DNA of 64,000 nucleotides, from contig NZ_RBHX01000001.1 of NCBI RefSeq assembly GCF_003626735.1, positions 930,001 to 994,000 of the forward strand, read 5' to 3'. The notes under the pieces are model-generated. The model saw only the letters and a program-made list of their open reading frames with translations, ran no database searches and was not told the origin of the DNA. The DNA is from Microbacterium sp. CGR2 (GTDB lineage: Bacteria > Actinomycetota > Actinomycetes > Actinomycetales > Microbacteriaceae). Made by a program: the position numbers and the translations under genes. How positions within the stretch are numbered: position 1 is the stretch's first letter; each line of letters opens with the position of its first letter. Below, piece by piece: positions 26,011-36,797 of this stretch.

Positions 26011-28220
26011 GTCTCGAGACCTGGCCTGGATCGGCATACCCGCTCGGAGCGACCTTCGACGGACAGGGCACCAATTTCGCCCTGTTCAGCGAGGGCGCAG
26101 AACGGGTGGAATTGTGCCTCTTCGACGATGACGGCGGTGAGCAGCGTGTGCCGCTCACCGAGTTGGACGCTTTCGTCTGGCACGCGTACCTGCCCTCGGC
26201 GCAGCCGGGGCAGCTGTACGGCTACCGCGTGCACGGCCCGTTCGACCCCGCACAAGGCAAGCGGTTCAACCCCAACAAGCTGCTCCTCGACCCTTACGCC
26301 AAGGCTGTCGCCGGTCGCATCGAATGGGGCCAGGCCCCGTTCGGATACAACTTCGGCGAGCCCGATTCACGCAACGACGACGACTCGGCGTCGTCGATGG
26401 TCAAGGGCGTCGTCGTCAATCCCTACTTCGAGTGGAACGGCGACCGACTCCCCAAGACGCCGTATGCGCAGACCGTGATCTACGAGGCGCACGTGAAGGG
26501 CCTCACCGAGCGGCATCCGGGCGTTCCGGAGGAGTTGCGCGGGACGTACGCCGGTATCGCGCATCCCGCGGTCATCGACCATCTCGTCCACCTCGGAGTG
26601 ACCGCACTCGAACTGATGCCGGTGCACCAGTTCGTCAACGATTCGGTGCTCGAGGACAAGGGCCTGTCGAACTACTGGGGATACAACACCCTCGGGTTCT
26701 TCGCACCTCACAGCGGCTACTCCTCCAGTGGCGAGCACGGGCAGCAGGTGCAGGAGTTCCGCGCCATGGTGCGCGCACTGCACAGCGCCGGCATCGAGGT
26801 CATCCTCGACGTCGTCTACAACCACACGGCGGAGGGAAACCACCTCGGGCCGACGATCTCCATGCGCGGCATCGACAACGAGGCGTACTACCGCCTCGAG
26901 GAAGACCGCCGGTACTACACCGACTACACCGGCACGGGGAACAGCCTCAACGCCGGCAGCCCGCACGCCCTGCAACTCCTCATGGACTCGCTGCGCTACT
27001 GGGTCACCGAGATGCACGTCGACGGCTTCCGCTTCGATCTCGCTTCGACTCTCGCCCGCGAGTTCTACGACGTCGACCGGCTCTCGACCTTCTTCGAGCT
27101 CGTGCAGCAGGACCCGATCGTGTCGCAGGTGAAGCTCATCGCCGAGCCCTGGGACGTCGGTCCCGGCGGATATCAGGTCGGCAACTTCCCGCCGCAGTGG
27201 ACCGAATGGAACGGCAAGTACCGTGACACGGTTCGGGATTTCTGGCGCGGAGAGCCGCAGGCTCTCGGTGAGTTCGCCTCTCGCCTCACCGGCTCGGCAG
27301 ACCTGTACGAGCATTCCGGGCGTCGCCCCGTCGCGTCGATCAACTTCGTCACCGCGCACGACGGCTTCACATTGCGCGACCTCGTCTCGTACAACGAGAA
27401 GCACAACGAGGCGAACGGCGAGGACAACCGCGACGGAGAATCCCATAACCGCTCCGACAACATGGGCGTGGAGGGGCCGACGGACGACGAAGCCGTGAAC
27501 CGGCGTCGTGCCCGCCAGCAGAGGAACTTCCTGGCCACCCTCCTCCTCTCGCAGGGTGTGCCGATGATCTCGCACGGCGACGAACTCGGACGCACTCAGG
27601 GCGGCAACAACAACGGGTACGCGCAGGACAACGAGACGACCTGGATCGATTGGGATGCCGCTGACCTGCCCCTCGTGGAGTTCACGGCGGCCGTGGCGCG
27701 GCTTCGCAAACTGCATCCGACCTTCCGGCGCAGCCGATTCTTCAACGGTCGTCCGGTGGTCGTGGAGGATGGCGAGCGCATTCCCGACGTGGTCTGGCTC
27801 CGGCCGGACGGGAGCCCGATGACGCCCGAGGACTGGGATTCCGGCTTCGGACGACTGGTCGGGATGTTCCTCAACGGACAGGGGATCCGCGAGAAGGATC
27901 TGCGCGGGCGCCCCGTCACGGATGTGAACTTCATCGTCTACTTCAACAGCGGAGATGAGCACGTGGACGTGACGCTGCCCGATGCCCGGCACGGCGACCG
28001 CTGGCACGTCGCGGTCGATACGGCGGGTGAGATGGCGGACGGATCTGAATTCGGGGCGGCCGCACCGTTGACCGTCGCCGGGAAATCTCTCCTGGTGCTG
28101 CAGGAAGTCGACGGCGTCGAGCCGTCGACGGACGATTCGGTCGACGCATCCCTCCGCGTGCAGGTCGAGCAGTCCGAGGGCGTCGCGCCCGCGCCGAAGG
28201 CGGAGCATCCGACCTCATGA
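26007..28220 (+). CDS. glgX: Glycogen debranching enzyme GlgX (TreX type)
   Basis: This 737-aa enzyme cleaves alpha-1,6 branches of glycogen, releasing linear maltodextrins. It has an N-terminal CBM48 domain (PLGATFDGQGTNFALFS) and a GH13_11 catalytic barrel. The nucleophile is D344 in DGFRFDLAS, the acid/base is E380 in LIAEPWDVG, and the third acid is D452 in TAHDGFTL. It overlaps the preceding small gene (ATGA) and treY (ATGA). In this context it supplies linear glucans to TreY. Confidence 0.95.
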   Translation: MSLETWPGSAYPLGATFDGQGTNFALFSEGAERVELCLFDDDGGEQRVPLTELDAFVWHAYLPSAQPGQLYGYRVHGPFDPAQGKRFNPNKLLLDPYAKAVAGRIEWGQAPFGYNFGEPDSRNDDDSASSMVKGVVVNPYFEWNGDRLPKTPYAQTVIYEAHVKGLTERHPGVPEELRGTYAGIAHPAVIDHLVHLGVTALELMPVHQFVNDSVLEDKGLSNYWGYNTLGFFAPHSGYSSSGEHGQQVQEFRAMVRALHSAGIEVILDVVYNHTAEGNHLGPTISMRGIDNEAYYRLEEDRRYYTDYTGTGNSLNAGSPHALQLLMDSLRYWVTEMHVDGFRFDLASTLAREFYDVDRLSTFFELVQQDPIVSQVKLIAEPWDVGPGGYQVGNFPPQWTEWNGKYRDTVRDFWRGEPQALGEFASRLTGSADLYEHSGRRPVASINFVTAHDGFTLRDLVSYNEKHNEANGEDNRDGESHNRSDNMGVEGPTDDEAVNRRRARQQRNFLATLLLSQGVPMISHGDELGRTQGGNNNGYAQDNETTWIDWDAADLPLVEFTAAVARLRKLHPTFRRSRFFNGRPVVVEDGERIPDVVWLRPDGSPMTPEDWDSGFGRLVGMFLNGQGIREKDLRGRPVTDVNFIVYFNSGDEHVDVTLPDARHGDRWHVAVDTAGEMADGSEFGAAAPLTVAGKSLLVLQEVDGVEPSTDDSVDASLRVQVEQSEGVAPAPKAEHPTS

Positions 28221-30565
28221 CCCGGCGTCCCGACTCGACTTATCGGCTGCAGATCAGCGCGCAGTTCACCCTCGACGACGCGGCCTCGGTCACGGAGTAC
28301 CTGCGCGACCTCGGGGCGAGCTGGGCCTACCTGTCTCCGCTCCTGGCGGCCGTCCCGGGGTCGAATCACGGGTACGACGTCGTGGATCACTCGCGCGTCG
28401 ACGAGGAGCGCGGTGGCGCGGACGGCCTGGAGCGGTTCACTGCAGCCGCCCGCACCGCGGGCCTCGGCATCCTGGTCGACATCGTGCCCAACCACGTCGG
28501 TGTCGCCGTGCCCCGTCTGAATCCGTGGTGGTGGGAAGTGCTGCGCCTCGGGCGCGAGTCCCGGCACGCGGTCGCGTTCGACATCGACTGGGAGGCGGCG
28601 AACGGCCGCCTGCGGCTGCCGATCCTGGGCGGTGAGCCGCAGGAGACGATCGCGCGCGGAGAGCTCGTCGTCGACACGACTCCGGCCGACGACGCTCCGG
28701 ACGGCACCCTGACCTACTTCGATCACGTGTTGCCTCTGGCGCCCGGATCCGGCGACCACGCCGACGACCTGCCGGCGCTCCTCGCAGCACAGCACTACGA
28801 GTTGCAGTACTGGGAGAAGCAGAACACCGAGCTCAACTACCGCCGGTTCTTCGCGGTGGTCGAGCTCGCCGGCATCCGTGTCGACCTGCCGGACGTCTTC
28901 GCCGAATCGCATCGAGAGATCGTTCGGTGGGTGCGCGACGGCCTCGCCGACGGCATCCGCGTGGACCACCCTGACGGTTTGGCCGACCCGGCGGGATATC
29001 TGGAGCAGTTGGCGGATGCGACGGGCGGGGTCTACACCCTGGTCGAGAAGATCCTCGAGCCGGGCGAGCCGTTGCCCTCGTGGTGGCGCACCGACGGCAC
29101 GACCGGATATGACGCCCTGGCCGAGATCGACCGCGTGCTGGTCGATCGCGACGGCCTGGAGGAACTGACGCGTCTGGATTCGCAGTTGCGCTCCCAGACC
29201 GGACTCCCGGAAGCTCTGGATTGGCCCGACCTCATCCACGCCACCAAGCGCATGGTGGCCGACGAGATGCTCGGCTCGGAGGTGCGCCGCCTCATCCGGA
29301 CCCTCCCGCGCGGGGTGGTTCAGGCAGAGGATGCTCTCGCCGAGCTTCTGGCCGGCTTCCCCGTCTACCGGTCGTACCTCCCGGAGGGGCTCGCTCATCT
29401 GCAGCATGCCTTCGCTGAAGCGCGGCGGCGGCGGCCCGACCTCGAGGCGGCGTTCGCGGATCTCGAACCGCTGCTCTCGGACCCTTCTCTCGAGGTCGCG
29501 CAGCGGTTCCAGCAGACCAGCGGCGCCGTGATGGCGAAAGGAGTGGAGGACACCGCGTTCTACCGGTTCACCCGCCTGGGTTCGCTGACCGAGGTGGGTG
29601 CCGATCCGTCGATCGCTGCGCTCTCCGTCGACGAGTTCCACGAAGCGCAGGCCGCGCGCCTCGCGGCCTGGCCTCATTCGATGACCACCCTGTCGACGCA
29701 CGACACCAAGCGCTCCGAGGACGTGCGGGCGCGACTGGCGGTGCTGTCGGAGATCCCTGAGCGGTGGGCCGAGGTCCTCGGTCAGCTGCGCGGGGTCGCC
29801 AGCACGGGGCATGGCCCCCTGGACGCACTGATCTGGCAGGCCGCGGTCGGCGCGTGGCCGCTGTCATCGGAGCGCCTGATCGCCTACGCGACGAAGGCCG
29901 CCCGCGAGGCGGCGGAGTCGACGACGTGGCAGCATCCGGATGCGGACTTCGAGGCGGGTCTCGCCGAGATCGCACGCTCGATCGAAGGAGACGCGCGCGC
30001 GGTCCTCGACGGCTTCGTCGCCGAGATCGTGGATGCCGGACGCTCCAACTCGCTGTCGGCGAAGCTGCTGCAACTCACCGGCCCCGGAGTGCCGGACGTC
30101 TACCAGGGCTCCGAACTCTGGGACCTGTCTCTCGTCGATCCCGACAACCGTCGGCCGGTCGATTTCGCCGCACGGGCACGGCTGCTGTCGGAGCTCGATG
30201 CGGATCTCACGCGCGGAGTCCTCCCGCCGATCGACGACTCGGGGCGGGCCAAACTCCTCGTCACTTCACGCGCTCTGCGCCTTCGCCGCGACAACCCCGA
30301 ACTCTTCCGCATCCATCGCGCTGCGGTCGTCGAGGGTTCGGCCGCAGCGCACGCGGTCGCCGCCCATCGCGGGGGTGTGACGGCTGTGTCGACGCGGCTC
30401 CCGGTCGGGTTGGTGCACCGTGGCGGCTGGGGGGACACGATCCTGATGCGCGCGGATGTGGCGGGGATCGATGTTCTCACGGGGCGCAGGATCGAACCGG
30501 GGCCTGTCCGTCTGGCCGATCTGCTCGCGACGTACCCGGTGGCGTTGATCGAGGACGCACGATGA
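28217..30565 (+). CDS. treY: Maltooligosyl trehalose synthase
   Basis: TreY converts the reducing-end alpha-1,4 bond of maltodextrins to the alpha,alpha-1,1 bond of trehalose. The 782-aa length is typical. The N-terminus [17 protein letters not shown] is diagnostic, with catalytic-barrel motifs [20 protein letters not shown] and [16 protein letters not shown]. It overlaps glgX upstream and treZ downstream by 4 bases each (ATGA), so the three enzymes should be made in step. Confidence 0.96.
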   Translation: MTRRPDSTYRLQISAQFTLDDAASVTEYLRDLGASWAYLSPLLAAVPGSNHGYDVVDHSRVDEERGGADGLERFTAAARTAGLGILVDIVPNHVGVAVPRLNPWWWEVLRLGRESRHAVAFDIDWEAANGRLRLPILGGEPQETIARGELVVDTTPADDAPDGTLTYFDHVLPLAPGSGDHADDLPALLAAQHYELQYWEKQNTELNYRRFFAVVELAGIRVDLPDVFAESHREIVRWVRDGLADGIRVDHPDGLADPAGYLEQLADATGGVYTLVEKILEPGEPLPSWWRTDGTTGYDALAEIDRVLVDRDGLEELTRLDSQLRSQTGLPEALDWPDLIHATKRMVADEMLGSEVRRLIRTLPRGVVQAEDALAELLAGFPVYRSYLPEGLAHLQHAFAEARRRRPDLEAAFADLEPLLSDPSLEVAQRFQQTSGAVMAKGVEDTAFYRFTRLGSLTEVGADPSIAALSVDEFHEAQAARLAAWPHSMTTLSTHDTKRSEDVRARLAVLSEIPERWAEVLGQLRGVASTGHGPLDALIWQAAVGAWPLSSERLIAYATKAAREAAESTTWQHPDADFEAGLAEIARSIEGDARAVLDGFVAEIVDAGRSNSLSAKLLQLTGPGVPDVYQGSELWDLSLVDPDNRRPVDFAARARLLSELDADLTRGVLPPIDDSGRAKLLVTSRALRLRRDNPELFRIHRAAVVEGSAAAHAVAAHRGGVTAVSTRLPVGLVHRGGWGDTILMRADVAGIDVLTGRRIEPGPVRLADLLATYPVALIEDAR

Positions 30566-32304
30566 TCGAGGTCTGGGCTCCGAAGGCCCGACGGATGCGT
30601 GTGCGGCGGCTCGGTGAAGAGGGCGCGACAGTCGAGGAGCGGGATCTGGACTCCTCGGCCGACGGCTGGTGGCGCAACGACCTCACCCTGGCCGAGGGGG
30701 ATCTGTACGGATTCCTCATCGACGACAGCGACCAGCTGCGACCCGATCCGCGGTCCCGACGCCAACCCGACGGTGTGCACGGACCGTCGGCCGTCTTCGA
30801 TCCGGATGCGTTCTCGTGGACCGACCAGGCCTGGACCGGTCGTCAGCTCGCGGGCGGGCTGATCTACGAACTGCACACCGGCACCTTCACGCCCGGGGGA
30901 ACGCTGGACTCCGCCGTCGAACGCCTCGATCATCTGGTCGACATCGGGGTGACCCACGTGGAGCTTCTGCCCGTGAACGCCTTCAACGGGCAGTGGAACT
31001 GGGGATACGACGGGGTGCTCTGGTACGCGGTGCACGAGGGCTACGGCGGACCGCGGGCGTACCAGCGGTTCGTCGACGCGGCCCATGCACGCGGGCTCGC
31101 CGTCATCCAGGACGTCGTCTACAACCATCTGGGCCCGAGCGGCAACTACCTGCCCGAGTTCGGCCCGTATCTGCGCGAGGGCAGCGACACCGGATGGGGC
31201 GAGTCGGTCAACCTCGCCGAACCGGCCGTCCGGGAGTTCATCCTCCAGAACGCTGCGATGTGGCTGCAGGACCTGCACGTCGACGGGCTGCGGCTGGATG
31301 CCGTCCACGCGCTGCACGACGAAGGGCCGGTGCACATCCTCCGCGAGCTCGCCGAGCGGACCGACGCGCTCTCGGCGCAGTCGAACCGGCCGCTCACGCT
31401 CATCGCCGAGTCGGACATGAACGACCCGACCCTGATCCTGCCGCGGGAAGCAGGCGGCTACGGACTGACTGCGCAGTGGTCCGATGACTGGCACCACGCC
31501 GTGCACGTCGCCCTCACCGGCGAGACCGTCGGCTACTACGCCGACTTCGCGGCCCCGGATGCCGTCGCCAAGGTGTCCGAGAGTGGGTTCTTCCACGACG
31601 GAACGTTCTCTTCTTTCCGCGGTCGGACGCACGGCAAGCCGATCCCCGCGGAGGTGCCGGCCTGGCGGCTGGTGACCTTCGCGCAAGATCACGATCAGAT
31701 CGGGAACCGTGCCGCAGGCGACCGTCTGTCGGCGACGCTCTCGATGGATCGGCTGGCTGTGGCCGCCGTCCTCACGCTGACCGCTCCGGGAACACCGATG
31801 CTCTTCATGGGCGAGGAGTGGGGCGCGTCGACTCCGTGGCAGTTCTTCACCTCGCACCCAGAGCCCGAGCTCGGCCGCGCCGTCTCGGAGGGGCGCATGG
31901 GTGAGTTCGCCCGGATGGACTGGGACACCGACGCGGTGCCCGATCCTCAGGACCCGGCGACCTTCGAGCGCTCGCACCTCGACTGGAGCGAGCTCGACGA
32001 GGCGGATCACGTTCGCCTGCTGGCGTTGTACCGAGACCTCGCGGCGCTGCGGCGGGCGCATCCGGAGCTGACCGACCCCGATTCGACTCGCACGTCGGTG
32101 ACCGTGCGGGAATCGGACGGCGCGCCGGATTCCCGCGTCTACCGGATCGATCGTGGCGCGCTGTCCGTGCTCGTGAACCTCTCATCCGAACCGGTGGAGT
32201 GCACGGTCACCGCGGATGCAGCGGTGGTGCTGTCGACCAAGCCCGTCGACGTCGCGTCGGGTCGTCTGGTGTTGCCGGCAGAATCGGCCGCCATCCTCCG
32301 CTGA
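30562..32304 (+). CDS. treZ: Maltooligosyl trehalose trehalohydrolase
   Basis: TreZ releases free trehalose from maltooligosyl trehalose, the last step of the TreX-TreY-TreZ route. The 580-aa protein has an N-terminal beta-sandwich ([14 protein letters not shown]), then a GH13 barrel with catalytic residues D246 ([11 protein letters not shown]), E283 (LIAESDMND) and D378 (AQDHDQIGN). ATG 30562 overlaps the treY stop. The antitoxin gene starts 52 bases after its stop with its own promoter. Confidence 0.96.
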   Translation: MIEVWAPKARRMRVRRLGEEGATVEERDLDSSADGWWRNDLTLAEGDLYGFLIDDSDQLRPDPRSRRQPDGVHGPSAVFDPDAFSWTDQAWTGRQLAGGLIYELHTGTFTPGGTLDSAVERLDHLVDIGVTHVELLPVNAFNGQWNWGYDGVLWYAVHEGYGGPRAYQRFVDAAHARGLAVIQDVVYNHLGPSGNYLPEFGPYLREGSDTGWGESVNLAEPAVREFILQNAAMWLQDLHVDGLRLDAVHALHDEGPVHILRELAERTDALSAQSNRPLTLIAESDMNDPTLILPREAGGYGLTAQWSDDWHHAVHVALTGETVGYYADFAAPDAVAKVSESGFFHDGTFSSFRGRTHGKPIPAEVPAWRLVTFAQDHDQIGNRAAGDRLSATLSMDRLAVAAVLTLTAPGTPMLFMGEEWGASTPWQFFTSHPEPELGRAVSEGRMGEFARMDWDTDAVPDPQDPATFERSHLDWSELDEADHVRLLALYRDLAALRRAHPELTDPDSTRTSVTVRESDGAPDSRVYRIDRGALSVLVNLSSEPVECTVTADAAVVLSTKPVDVASGRLVLPAESAAILR

Positions 32305-32329
32305 TCTTCCCTCGCCAACCCCAGCCTGC

Positions 32330-32335
32330 TAGCAT
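32330..32335 (+). promoter_or_regulatory. -10 box of the toxin-antitoxin pair (TAGCAT)
   Basis: TAGCAT lies 21 bases before the antitoxin GTG, and AGGAGG (32345-32350) lies between. Such units usually repress their own promoter. Confidence 0.45.
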
Positions 32336-32356
32336 TCTGCTGTCAGGAGGTGCGAC

Positions 32357-32680
32357 GTGGCCACGGTTACCATTCGGAATCTGAGCGATGAGGTCGTCGA
32401 CGCCCTCAAGACGCGCGCTCGACGGAACTCGCGGTCAATGGAGGCGGAAGCGCGCGAGGCGTTGACGAGGCTAGTGGACAGCGGTGACGGCGAGAGCGGC
32501 GTCGAGTCGCTTGTGGCCCAGTCCCGACTCCGATGGTCGGTTCCTTGGAGTGAGGTAGCGGCACGGCTCGCGCAGAGTCCCGCGCCCGACGTCGACGGCG
32601 AATCGTGGCTCGCTGACATCCGCGATGATGGCGACGTCGAGGACTTCGGGGACCCCTGGGAGCACCGTGCTCCTGCTTGA
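32357..32680 (+). CDS. VapB/FitA-like antitoxin
   Basis: The 107-aa protein starts with a ribbon-helix-helix DNA-binding domain of the FitA/Arc type (ATVTIRNLSDEVVDALKTRA followed by RSMEAEAREAL). It continues with an acidic C-terminal half that should wrap the toxin (DDGDVEDFGDPWEH). The GTG start has AGGAGG upstream. It overlaps the toxin gene by 14 bases. As in other type II systems, the complex is expected to repress its promoter. Confidence 0.85.
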   Translation: MATVTIRNLSDEVVDALKTRARRNSRSMEAEAREALTRLVDSGDGESGVESLVAQSRLRWSVPWSEVAARLAQSPAPDVDGESWLADIRDDGDVEDFGDPWEHRAPA

Positions 32681-33059
32681 CACTTCAGCCTTGATCGACC
32701 TTCCACGCGTCCATGTCCCCGAAGAGCCCATCTCTCTCAGCGTCATCACGTATGCAGAACTGAGTTTTGGGATCGAACAAGCCGCGACTGCTGAGGAGCG
32801 GCGCCAGCGTACGGCGCGGCTTGCATGGCTTCGGGACACCCTCAAGACCGAATGGTTGCCGTTCGACCGCGCCGCCGCGGACGGCTACGCCCGGCTAGCA
32901 GCGCTCGTCGCGCCCCGGCGCCCCGGCCACGCGCGGAGCAAGGACATCATGCTCGCAGGCCATGCTCTGTCGATCGGGGCGAAGCTCGTCACGTTCAACG
33001 CCAGAGACTTCGAACTCATCGCGGGCGAGGTGGAGATCGTCGTGCCCGAGCTCCGTTGA
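32667..33059 (+). CDS. VapC/FitB-like PIN-domain toxin
   Basis: The 130-aa protein is a PIN-domain ribonuclease. The acidic metal-binding residues are all present: D5 in LLLDTSALID, E31 in YAELSFG, D93 in SKDIMLAGHA and D114 in FNARDFE. The enzyme should therefore be active. GTG 32667 lies inside the antitoxin gene with GGGAG upstream. The target RNA is unknown; tRNA cleavage is common in the family. Confidence 0.88.
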   Translation: MLLLDTSALIDLPRVHVPEEPISLSVITYAELSFGIEQAATAEERRQRTARLAWLRDTLKTEWLPFDRAAADGYARLAALVAPRRPGHARSKDIMLAGHALSIGAKLVTFNARDFELIAGEVEIVVPELR

Positions 33060-33090
33060 CTCCGCCGGCTCGCCCTGCGTGGCTGCTGCC

Positions 33091-34518
33091 TCAGCTGCGC
33101 GCGGCCCACCACTCGCGCAGACGCTCTTCGGCGGCTTCCGCTCCCAGCACGCCTTCGTCCAACCGCAGCTCCAGCAGGAATCGATAGGCCTCGCCCACCT
33201 CGCGCCCCGGCTTGATACCCAGCACCTCTTGGATGCGGTTGCCGTCGACCTCGGGCCGGATGGAGTCGAGCTCCTCCTGCTCGCGGAGAGCGGCGATGCG
33301 CGACTCGATGTCGTCGTAGGCGCTCGAGAGGCGGTGCGCCTTCCGCTTGTTCCGGGTCGTGACGTCCGCACGGGTGAGGATGTGCAGCCGCTCCAGCAGA
33401 TCGCCCGCATCGCGCACGTAACGCCGCACCGCGGCATCCGTCCATGTTCCCTCGGCGTAGCCGAAGAAGCGCAGGTGGAGTTCGATGAGGGTGGCGACGG
33501 CATCCGTCGTGTCGGTGTCGAAACGCAGGGCCTGCAGCCGCTTGCGCGCCATCCGCGCGCCGACGATGTCGTGGTGATGGAAGGTGACCACTCCCCCGTC
33601 TTCGAGCTTGCGGGTGCGGGGCTTGCCGATGTCGTGCAGGAGGGCGGCGATGCGCAGCGGAACGTCCGGGGCCGCGTCGGGATGCCGGGAGTGCTCCAGG
33701 GAGATCGCCTGGGTCAGGACGGTCAGTGAATGCTCGTAGACGTCTTTGTGGTGGTGGTGCTCATCGACCTCGAGCCGCAGGGCGCTCACCTCGGGGAGGA
33801 ACTCCTCGATCAGTCCGGTCTCCACGAGTACGCGGATGCCGCGCACCGGATCATCGGTCTGCATGAGCCGCACGAGCTCCGACTGGATGCGCTCCGGGCT
33901 CACGATCTCGAGCGTCTTGCGCAGCTGCTCGATCGCGTCGAAGGTCTCGTCCTCGACGCGGAAACCGAGCTGCGCGCTGAAGCGGGCGGCACGCAGCATC
34001 CGGAGCGGATCGTCGCCGAACGAGATCCGAGGGTCGGCGGGGGTTCGCAGGACTCCGGCGATGAGGTCTTCGACGCCGCCGGTCGGATCGACGAGCTTCA
34101 CGGCCGGCACCTGCAGCGCCATCGCGTTGACCGTGAAGTCGCGGCGGACGAGGTCGCCCTCGATCGCGTCACCGAACTCGACGGTCGGCTTGCGGGTCAC
34201 ACCGTCGTAGCTGTCGGCCCGGTAGGTGGTGATCTCGGCCTGCTCGCCCTGCACGCGGGCGCCGATCGTCCCGAAGGCGCGGCCGATGTCCCACTGCGCG
34301 GTCGAGACCGGCTTCACGATGGCCAGGATCTCGTCGGGCGACGCGTTGGTGGTGAAGTCGAGGTCATGGATCGCGCGTCCGAGCAGAGCGTCGCGCACCG
34401 GACCGCCGACCACGGCGAGGTCGAATCCGGCCTCGGCGAACGACGTGGCAAGGGTGCGGACGACCGGGTGCTCGGCGAGCGCGCCGAGACGGACGAGGCC
34501 ATCGGCCATGTTGAGCAT
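33091..34518 (-). CDS. CCA tRNA nucleotidyltransferase
   Basis: The 475-aa enzyme adds or repairs the CCA end of tRNAs. The class II nucleotidyltransferase head has VVGGPVRDALLGRAIHDLDF with the DxD metal pair, and the flexible RRDFTVNAMA motif follows. A C-terminal HD domain (IAALLHDIGKPRTRK) suggests phosphohydrolase activity as well. TACGCT ends seven bases before ATG 34518, so a leaderless start is plausible; ATG 34509 is an alternative. In this lineage the gene is the usual neighbour of the DUF6049-murJ-trxB group; here about 5 kb of other genes intervene. Confidence 0.95.
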   Translation of the reverse strand: MLNMADGLVRLGALAEHPVVRTLATSFAEAGFDLAVVGGPVRDALLGRAIHDLDFTTNASPDEILAIVKPVSTAQWDIGRAFGTIGARVQGEQAEITTYRADSYDGVTRKPTVEFGDAIEGDLVRRDFTVNAMALQVPAVKLVDPTGGVEDLIAGVLRTPADPRISFGDDPLRMLRAARFSAQLGFRVEDETFDAIEQLRKTLEIVSPERIQSELVRLMQTDDPVRGIRVLVETGLIEEFLPEVSALRLEVDEHHHHKDVYEHSLTVLTQAISLEHSRHPDAAPDVPLRIAALLHDIGKPRTRKLEDGGVVTFHHHDIVGARMARKRLQALRFDTDTTDAVATLIELHLRFFGYAEGTWTDAAVRRYVRDAGDLLERLHILTRADVTTRNKRKAHRLSSAYDDIESRIAALREQEELDSIRPEVDGNRIQEVLGIKPGREVGEAYRFLLELRLDEGVLGAEAAEERLREWWAARS

Positions 34519-34570
34519 GGGTTCCAGCGTAGCGGGAGGGTGTGGGAGGCAGCGGATGCTGCCGCCGAGG

Positions 34571-34864
34571 TCAGAACAGGGGGTTGTCGCCCTTGGCCTG
34601 GGCGATGGCGCGGGTGCGGGCCTGCATCAACCGCACGAGGAGCATGCTCAGCAGGAATCCGCCGATCACGGCGACTCCCGCGAGGTACCAGACGCCGATG
34701 TCGGGGTCGATCATCCCGAACCCGAAGATGGCGACGGCCAACAGCAGCAGCACGGCGCCCTCGATGAGCGCGAAGGTCACGAAAAGCCGTGTCTGGCGGC
34801 GGCCGAAGTCCGCCACGACTGCGCGGACCCTGGCGTCGATCGAGGATTCGCCGGCGTAGGTCAT
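34571..34864 (-). CDS. Small two-helix membrane protein, unknown
   Basis: The 97-aa protein has a charged N-terminus, two hydrophobic helices (FALIEGAVLLLLAVAIFGFG and VWYLAGVAVIGGFLLSMLL) and a basic tail. I do not recognise the family. Its ATG overlaps the stop of the glycosidase gene by 4 bases, implying coupled translation. Confidence 0.65.
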   Translation of the reverse strand: MTYAGESSIDARVRAVVADFGRRQTRLFVTFALIEGAVLLLLAVAIFGFGMIDPDIGVWYLAGVAVIGGFLLSMLLVRLMQARTRAIAQAKGDNPLF

Positions 34865-36660
34865 GCGCTCACGGTACCGGTGATGAGAGCGCGCAGCACC
34901 TCGATCGGCAACTTGGGTGAACGGTCGGCGCGCAGCAGACCGTTCGCCTCCTGCATGGTGTCGGTGAGCTGGGTGTAGCAGAAGCCGGCGACGACCGGGC
35001 TCGCGTGCAACGCCGCGAACAGGTCGCCCACCTCACGCTCGTAGTCTTCGTCGGAGGTGACGACCGCATAACCCCAGGTGCCCTCGCCCGCGTAGGAGAT
35101 CCCGCCGAACTCGGTGACCATGAGTGGGCGGCCGTCGTCGATCGACGCGCGATTCTCGTCGAGCACGGGCCGCCGCCCCACCGGACCGTGCCCGGACAGC
35201 AGCGTGCGGACGGCATCCAGCGATTCGTAGTGCGCGGCGAGCCGGGCAGCATCCGTCGTGTAGTCGTGCACCGCGATGATGTCGCTGTCGATGTGCTCCC
35301 AGCCGTCGTTCGACACCACCGGCCGCGAGGGGTCGAGCGCGCGCGTGAAAGAGGCGATCGCCTGGACGAACTCGCGCTGCTGCCGCGAGCCACCCATGTC
35401 CTGCACTCCCCAGCTCTCGTTGATGGGCACCCAGGTCACGATGCTGGGGTGACCGCGGTACTGCTCCACGATCTCGGACCACTCCGACATGAGGGTGGCG
35501 GCGGCGCGAGGCGTGTACTCGTACGCACCGGCCGTCTCGCCCCAGAGCAGCAGGCCCAGGCGATCCGCCCAGTAGTGGAAGCGCGGGTCCTCGACCTTCT
35601 GATGGATGCGTGCCGCGTTGAAGCCCAGCGCGCGGATGGCCTCCACCTCGGTGCGGTAGTCGTCCGGCGAGGGGGCGGTCAGGTGGCTGTCGGGCCAGTA
35701 CCCCTGCTGAAGCACGGAGCGCACGAAGTACGGCTGGCTGTTCAGCACGAAGCGCCCACGGTCGACCTCTGTCGTACGGAGCCCGACGTAGCTGCCGACC
35801 TGATCGAGGAGGCCGTGGTCCCCGTCGAGCACGTCGATGGTGACATCGAGGAGCGTCGGGCGCTCGGGCGACCAGAGGAAGTGTTCGCGCTCCTGGGCGT
35901 TGCGCAGGGCCGGGAGTTCGATCGAACCCGCGACGCGCGTGGTCAGCGCGTCGAACACCGCCGAACCCAGCGGAAGGTCGCCGCGGTGGAGTGAGATCCG
36001 AACGCGCTGTCCGTCGATCGGCGCCTTCGCGAGGACGACGTGCACGCCGACGGTGGCCCGGGTGCTCTCGAACGTCGAGTCAAACGAGACGACATGCTGG
36101 TCGGCCACCTCCTCCGACCAGACGGAGCGCCAGATTCCGGTGCTGCGTTGGTACCAGATGGCGTGCGGGGTCTCGCGCCAGTCCTGCTTGCCCCGCGGAA
36201 CCTCGGCGTCGTGCGGGTCGTCATGGGCGCGCACCACGACGACGTGCTCCTCCGCCTCGCCGAGGGCATCCGTGATGTCGGCGCTGAAGGCGGTCTGGCC
36301 GCCGCGGTGTTCGGCGACCTGAAGGCCGTTCACCCACACGCGTGCCTCATGATCGATCGCGCCGAAGTGCAGGATGACGCGGGAGCCGGGCCTGCGGCGA
36401 GCGCTGATCACCCGGCGGTACCAGACGACGGCGTGATACCCGGTGTCACCGATACCCGATGCCGTGCTCTCCGGCACGAAGGGCACGGTGATCGTCAGAG
36501 GGAAGGCTGTCGCATCGGCTGCGGCGAACCACCGATCACGGAGTCCGACGTTCGAGTCGTCGTACGCGAACTTCCAGTCGCCGTCCAACGACGTCCAGTT
36601 CTCGCGCACGAGACGAGGTCGAGGGTAGCTGCCGTCCTGGGTGGTGGCGCGAAGCGTCAT
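34861..36660 (-). CDS. Glycoside hydrolase family 2 protein
   Basis: The 599-aa protein has the three GH2 parts: an N-terminal sugar-binding jelly roll (DGDWKFAYDDSNVGL and ILHFGAIDHEARVWVNG), an immunoglobulin-like middle domain, and a TIM barrel. The likely acid/base Glu lies in VPINESWGV and the nucleophile Glu in MVTEFGGISY. Beta-galactosidase, beta-glucuronidase or beta-mannosidase activity is possible. It has no signal peptide, so it acts in the cytoplasm. AAGGAGA precedes ATG 36660. Confidence 0.9.
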   Translation of the reverse strand: MTLRATTQDGSYPRPRLVRENWTSLDGDWKFAYDDSNVGLRDRWFAAADATAFPLTITVPFVPESTASGIGDTGYHAVVWYRRVISARRRPGSRVILHFGAIDHEARVWVNGLQVAEHRGGQTAFSADITDALGEAEEHVVVVRAHDDPHDAEVPRGKQDWRETPHAIWYQRSTGIWRSVWSEEVADQHVVSFDSTFESTRATVGVHVVLAKAPIDGQRVRISLHRGDLPLGSAVFDALTTRVAGSIELPALRNAQEREHFLWSPERPTLLDVTIDVLDGDHGLLDQVGSYVGLRTTEVDRGRFVLNSQPYFVRSVLQQGYWPDSHLTAPSPDDYRTEVEAIRALGFNAARIHQKVEDPRFHYWADRLGLLLWGETAGAYEYTPRAAATLMSEWSEIVEQYRGHPSIVTWVPINESWGVQDMGGSRQQREFVQAIASFTRALDPSRPVVSNDGWEHIDSDIIAVHDYTTDAARLAAHYESLDAVRTLLSGHGPVGRRPVLDENRASIDDGRPLMVTEFGGISYAGEGTWGYAVVTSDEDYEREVGDLFAALHASPVVAGFCYTQLTDTMQEANGLLRADRSPKLPIEVLRALITGTVSA

Positions 36661-36785
36661 CCGTTCGTCTCCTTCGATCGTGACCGGAACCACCGAGGCT
36701 ACCGAGGGCTCACGTCCTGGCCAAAGTCGATGCCGTGCGCCGAGAGCTCGCAGCTCGTGCCGCGAGGCGGAGCAGCCTCCGCGGA

Positions 36786-36791
36786 TAGGCT
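36786..36791 (+). promoter_or_regulatory. Leaderless -10 box (TAGGCT)
   Basis: TAGGCT ends exactly six bases before the GTG of the ASCH gene; the same hexamer and gap occur before recF and before the gene at 46592. Confidence 0.55.
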
Positions 36792-36797
36792 GGTCCG